Below, piece by piece: positions 60,479 to 64,000 of a stretch of 64,000 bases of DNA. The position numbers and the translations under genes are program-made. The notes beneath the pieces were generated by a model that had not been told where the DNA came from, ran no database searches, and saw nothing but the letters and a program-made list of their open reading frames with translations. Source of the DNA: Bacteroidales bacterium (GTDB taxonomy: Bacteria > Bacteroidota > Bacteroidia > Bacteroidales > F082). The stretch's first letter is position 1; each line of letters begins with the position of its first letter. Location of the stretch: NCBI GenBank assembly GCA_017965765.1, contig JAGCPJ010000029.1, positions 1-64,000 of the forward strand. Reading direction: 5' to 3'.

Positions 60479-62683
60479 ATGGCAAAAAAAGTTGAGGCAT
60501 CGATCTACAAGTTACTGAAGGATGTTTTCGGTTTCGACCAGTTCAAGGGGAACCAGGAGGCCATCATTAAGAGTGTGCTTGCAGGAAACAATACTTTTGT
60601 GCTGATGCCAACCGGCGGAGGGAAATCGCTCTGCTATCAGCTACCAGCGCTCATGAAGCCTGGTACGGCCATCGTGGTCTCGCCCCTTATCGCCCTGATG
60701 AAAAACCAGGTGGATATGATCCGCAACTTCGGTACCGAATTGGGTATCGCCCATGTGATGAATTCATCGCTTTCAAAGGCCGAACTGTTGGAGGTGAAGG
60801 AGGACTTGAAGAGTGGCAAGACCAAGATGTTGTATGTCGCCCCTGAGTCGCTGACCAAGGATGAGACTGTCGATTTTCTGCGAACGTTGAAGATCTCGTT
60901 TGTGGCCATTGACGAGGCGCACTGCATTTCCGAGTGGGGCCATGACTTCCGTCCGGAGTATCGTCGTCTCCGCCCGATCATCAACGCTATTGGGAAGAAC
61001 TTGCCGGTCATTGCACTGACCGCTACCGCAACGGTAAAAGTGCAACAGGACATCATGAAGAATTTGGAGATCATGGATGCCAAGGTTTTCAAGTCGTCGT
61101 TCGACCGTCCCAACCTGTATTATGAAGTCCGACCGAAAACCAAGGATGTCATCAAGGACATCATCAAATACATCAAGCAAAACCAAGGTAAGTCGGGTAT
61201 CGTGTATTGCCTTAGCCGCAAGAAGGTGGAGGAACTTGCCGAGACCTTGGTGGTGAACGGCATCCGGGCGTTGCCTTACCATGCAGGCTTGGATAGCCAG
61301 ACCCGGAAAGAAAACCAGGATAAGTTCCTGATGGAAGAAGTGGATGTCATTGTCGCCACCATCGCCTTCGGTATGGGCATCGACAAGCCGGATGTGCGTT
61401 TTGTGATCCACCACGACATCCCCAAGAGCCTGGAGGGTTATTACCAAGAGACGGGTCGCGCCGGTCGTGACGGCGGCGAAGGCAACTGCATCGCCTTTTA
61501 CGACTACGAAGACATCCATAAACTGGAGAAATTCAACAAAGGCAAGAACGTCGCTGAACAGGAAATCGCACGCGAGCTGCTGAATGAGACGGTGACCTAC
61601 GCCGAGTCGGCCGTGTGCCGCCACCGCTTGCTGCTGCATTATTTTGGCGAGGAATACGAGAAGGAAAACTGCGGATCGTGCGACAACTGCCGCTATCCCA
61701 AAGAGAAATTCGACGGAACCGAGGATATGAAGATGATCCTCGAAGCCGTGTCGGAAACCAAGCAACTCTTCAAGACCAAACACATCGTCGAACTGCTCGT
61801 CGGCAAGCTGACGGGTGACATCAAGGCGGCCAAGCAGGAGAACAATGAATTCTTCGGCGCAGGCGGTGAACACGACGAGAAGTATTGGACGGCGATTATC
61901 CGTCAAGCCTTGGTGCATAAGTTGTTGAGCAAGGATATCGAGAACTATGGCATCCTGAAACTGACCAAGGAGGGCAAGGATTTCATCAAGAAGCCTTATA
62001 CCATCATGTTGGTCAAGGACCATGACTATGACAGTACTGATGACGATGATACCGAAGCCATGGCAATGGGCATGAGCAAGGATAGTGGTACGGACCGCAC
62101 CTTGTTCACCATGCTGAAGGACCTTCGCAAGACCATAGCCAAGCAGAACAACCTGCCGCCATTCGTGATCTTCCAGGATCCGTCCTTGGAGGATATGGCC
62201 ATCCAATACCCCATCACCAAGGAAGAGATGACCCAGATTGCCGGCGTGGGCGCTGGTAAGGCGGAGAAATTTGGCGAGCCGTTCATCAAGCTCATCAAAG
62301 AGTATGTGGAGGAAAACGAGATCACCCGTCCCAACGACATGGTCGTGAAGTCGGTGGTCAACAAGTCGGCCTTGAAGATCAACATTATTCAAAATATCGA
62401 CAAACGTATTCCTCTGGAAGACATTGCTTACGGCAAGGGACTGAGTTTCGACGAACTGCTGTCGGAGATCGAAAGCATCGTTTCTTCGGGTACCCGTCTT
62501 GATTTGAACTATTATATTGAGGATAACATCGACATCTACCATCAGGAGGACATCCTGGATTATTTCCATGAGGCAGAGTCGGATGATGTGCAGCAGGCGC
62601 TTAGGGAACTCGGTGAGGATGAATACAGCGAGGAAGAGGTCCGCCTGATGCGTATCAAATTCATGTCGGAAGTGGGCAACTGA
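60479..62683 (+). CDS. recQ: ATP-dependent DNA helicase RecQ
   Basis: A superfamily 2 helicase in recombination and repair. Walker A is near residue 43 (MPTGGGKSLCYQLPAL), the DEAH box near 144 (AIDEAHCISEWGHDFRPEY), motif VI is QETGRAGRDGGEG, and the zinc site uses CRHRLLLHYF ... CGSCDNC. An RQC winged helix and a C-terminal HRDC domain follow, separated by an acidic linker (YDSTDDDDTEA). Length is 734 residues, including a longer C-terminal region than E. coli RecQ. A small lipoprotein gene follows after seven bases. Confidence 0.95.
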   Translation: MAKKVEASIYKLLKDVFGFDQFKGNQEAIIKSVLAGNNTFVLMPTGGGKSLCYQLPALMKPGTAIVVSPLIALMKNQVDMIRNFGTELGIAHVMNSSLSKAELLEVKEDLKSGKTKMLYVAPESLTKDETVDFLRTLKISFVAIDEAHCISEWGHDFRPEYRRLRPIINAIGKNLPVIALTATATVKVQQDIMKNLEIMDAKVFKSSFDRPNLYYEVRPKTKDVIKDIIKYIKQNQGKSGIVYCLSRKKVEELAETLVVNGIRALPYHAGLDSQTRKENQDKFLMEEVDVIVATIAFGMGIDKPDVRFVIHHDIPKSLEGYYQETGRAGRDGGEGNCIAFYDYEDIHKLEKFNKGKNVAEQEIARELLNETVTYAESAVCRHRLLLHYFGEEYEKENCGSCDNCRYPKEKFDGTEDMKMILEAVSETKQLFKTKHIVELLVGKLTGDIKAAKQENNEFFGAGGEHDEKYWTAIIRQALVHKLLSKDIENYGILKLTKEGKDFIKKPYTIMLVKDHDYDSTDDDDTEAMAMGMSKDSGTDRTLFTMLKDLRKTIAKQNNLPPFVIFQDPSLEDMAIQYPITKEEMTQIAGVGAGKAEKFGEPFIKLIKEYVEENEITRPNDMVVKSVVNKSALKINIIQNIDKRIPLEDIAYGKGLSFDELLSEIESIVSSGTRLDLNYYIEDNIDIYHQEDILDYFHEAESDDVQQALRELGEDEYSEEEVRLMRIKFMSEVGN

Positions 62684-62690
62684 TAGCAAG

Positions 62691-63032
62691 ATGAAAAAGT
62701 GTTGCCTTTTCGTTTTCTTGCTTGTGCTGCTTTTGTCCGGTTGCGGAGAGAAGCAAAAAGTGAAGCCCCCGACAGTCTTGCTTACCGAACAGCAGATGGT
62801 GGACGTGCTTTCCGACACTTACTTGATTGAGGCCGAGCTGAACCAGATGAAATCGGAGGGCAAGGTGACAGGCATGTTGCAAAACACCTATTATGAGCAG
62901 CTGTTTGCGCATTATGGCATCACGGATTCCATTTTCCAGGAAAACATGAACTACTATTCCTATCATCTGGTGGAGCTGGAAAGGATCATGGATTCGGTGA
63001 TGAACCGGTTCCTGAAGGCGCAAGGGCAATAA
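62691..63032 (+). CDS. DUF4296 lipoprotein
   Basis: A 113-residue lipoprotein with lipobox LLLSGC and the DUF4296 body: TEQQMVDVLSDTYLIEAEL, a short loop, then YYEQLFAHYGITDSIFQENM and a final helix. The family is common in Bacteroidota and has no assigned function. It directly follows recQ and is ended by a strong terminator, so the two are likely co-transcribed, though a shared role is not implied. Confidence 0.85.
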   Translation: MKKCCLFVFLLVLLLSGCGEKQKVKPPTVLLTEQQMVDVLSDTYLIEAELNQMKSEGKVTGMLQNTYYEQLFAHYGITDSIFQENMNYYSYHLVELERIMDSVMNRFLKAQGQ

Positions 63033-63060
63033 AAAAAGGACGGCTAGCCGTCCTTTTTTT
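63031..63060. terminator. Perfectly palindromic bidirectional terminator
   Basis: A 30-base perfect palindrome: seven A, GGACGGC, TA centre via GGCTAGCC, then seven T. It serves both converging genes. Confidence 0.92.
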
Positions 63061-63077
63061 ATTGTGTCAAAGCGTGA

Positions 63078-63593
63078 TTATTCGTGAACTTCGGTAACTT
63101 TCTTCCAGCCGACCAGCAAGAGAACGAAGGTGGCAATCAACAGGATGTTGCCGATGGTGGTGCCAACCACGGGGATAATCTTGAAGATGCCGCCGACGAT
63201 ACCGAGGATGGCTGCGATGAAAGGCAGGCCCATGGCATCCTTGTAGGGGAAAGTCATTGATTTCTTCAGCGCCATGTAGCCCAACAGCATGAACACGAAG
63301 GCGACCACGACGACGATGGGGCCGAAGATCCAACCGATGACCGGGATCATTCTGGCGCCGAGACCAACAATGTAGAGCAGTGCGCCCAATTGAAGTTTCT
63401 TCAAAGCGGCGGCATCCTCAGCATCTGACTTTTCAGCCAGGTCTTGGAGTCTGAGGTACATGCCCATGAAACCTGCGACAACAGCCAGATCGCAAATGTC
63501 ACCAATCCAACCGACTAAGATGTTGAAAAGAGCTCCGACAGCGCCGGCGATGCCCAAAATCATCACGTTTTTGTAAATTCTGTTCGCTTCCAT
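63078..63593 (-). CDS. Multi-span membrane protein, Gly-rich helices
   Basis: A 171-residue protein with four or five hydrophobic, Gly/Val/Ile-rich helices (for example VMILGIAGAVGALFNILVGW and IIPVVGTTIGNILLIATFVL) separated by a charged loop at residues 52-66. I do not recognise a family. The start follows an AT-rich leader; no good promoter box is visible. It does not appear linked to its neighbours. Confidence 0.75.
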   Translation of the reverse strand: MEANRIYKNVMILGIAGAVGALFNILVGWIGDICDLAVVAGFMGMYLRLQDLAEKSDAEDAAALKKLQLGALLYIVGLGARMIPVIGWIFGPIVVVVAFVFMLLGYMALKKSMTFPYKDAMGLPFIAAILGIVGGIFKIIPVVGTTIGNILLIATFVLLLVGWKKVTEVHE

Positions 63594-63670
63594 TGTTAAA
63601 GATTTTTAGTGAATAATAGTTTAGTTGATGTTGAAAGTGTAAAATTAGTAATAAAAATGGTATTTCAAAA

Positions 63671-64000
63671 TTATTCTTTTAATTTTTTGTATCTGAAACG
63701 TTTAGGTTCCACGTTGCCTAGGCGTTTCTGCTTGTTCTCCTCGTATTCGGAGTAGCTGCCTTCGAAGAAATACACCTGGGAGTTGCCTTCAAAAGCCAGG
63801 ATGTGGGTGGCTACACGGTCGAGGAACCACCGGTCGTGGCTGATGATGACGGCGCAGCCCGCGAAGTTCTCCAAGCCTTCCTCCAAGGCGCGGAGCGTGT
63901 TCACATCGATGTCGTTGGTGGGTTCGTCCAAGAGCAGCACGTTGGCTTCCTGTTTCAAGGTGAGTGCGAGGTGCATGCGGTTGCGTTCACCGCCGGAGAG
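63671..64000 (-). CDS. ettA: ABC-F protein EttA, C-terminal part only
   Basis: The gene continues past the end of the window; the last 109 residues are visible. The second ABC domain shows the end of the signature ([15 protein letters not shown]), Walker [14 protein letters not shown], the switch [23 protein letters not shown] and the EttA-type end [15 protein letters not shown] plus a short basic tail. EttA binds the ribosomal E site and gates translation by energy state. The EttA subfamily call rests on this C-terminal pattern. Confidence 0.9.
   Translation of the reverse strand, partial: LSGGERNRMHLALTLKQEANVLLLDEPTNDIDVNTLRALEEGLENFAGCAVIISHDRWFLDRVATHILAFEGNSQVYFFEGSYSEYEENKQKRLGNVEPKRFRYKKLKE

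Noticed and set aside
60773..62818. 681-residue open frame on the minus strand opposite recQ
   Set aside because: The plus strand encodes a complete RecQ with all motifs; the antisense frame is a shadow of its codon pattern.

Overview
The window is ordinary chromosome of a member of the Bacteroidota, most likely an uncultured Bacteroidales lineage. Four things point there: repeated TAnnTTTG promoter boxes upstream of genes, a type IX secretion system (giant SprA translocon, Plug protein, PorV-like protein, three cargo proteins with C-terminal sorting domains), ExbB/ExbD1/ExbD2 and TonB sets, and families typical of the phylum (DUF4296 lipoprotein, GH92 lipoprotein, DAHP synthase-chorismate mutase fusion, PPi-type phosphofructokinase). 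No rRNA, CRISPR, prophage, transposase or plasmid gene was recognised. No gene-free gap exceeds about 250 bases.

Layout. 1-2.0 kb: 3' part of an exbB-(4-TM protein)-exbD-exbD operon, terminator and a tRNA (anticodon CAU). 2.1-8.5 kb: dusB, CPBP protease, thiL, uvrC, then tonB, a VanZ-like gene and gcvH on the minus strand. 8.5-16.5 kb: ruvA-sprA operon. 16.6-31 kb: corA, waaA with an outer-membrane protein, M16 peptidase, O-methyltransferase, purE, hpt, adk, acyltransferase, deoC, SPOR protein, ruvB, rpoN, asnS, DAHP synthase-chorismate mutase and a Rieske-like lipoprotein. 31.7-41.1 kb: an operon of a TonB-dependent receptor, a 1,496-residue sorting-domain protein and a PorV-like barrel. 41-46 kb: greA, HIT protein, T9SS Plug, priA. 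46-64 kb: BNR-type T9SS cargo divergent from a GH92 glycosidase, PPi-PFK, a lipoprotein, polyprenyl synthase, a Lys-rich exported protein, queA, beta-helix T9SS cargo, pssA, lptB, kdsD, recQ, DUF4296 lipoprotein, a membrane protein and the 3' end of ettA.

How the genes relate. ExbB/ExbD/TonB would energise the TonB-dependent receptor. SprA and Plug would export the sorting-domain proteins, with the PorV-like protein possibly serving its giant neighbour. waaA, kdsD and lptB belong to Kdo/LPS synthesis and export.

The least ordinary material lies between genes. Short tandem arrays of 7- or 8-base units often contain or touch the stop codon of the preceding gene. A bipartite inverted repeat resembling a REPIN sits in three convergent intergenic gaps. 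Three genes have a promoter box only 4-5 bases before the start codon, which predicts leaderless mRNAs. The greA leader has a promoter followed by a terminator hairpin. All functional calls come from reading the sequence; no database search was run.
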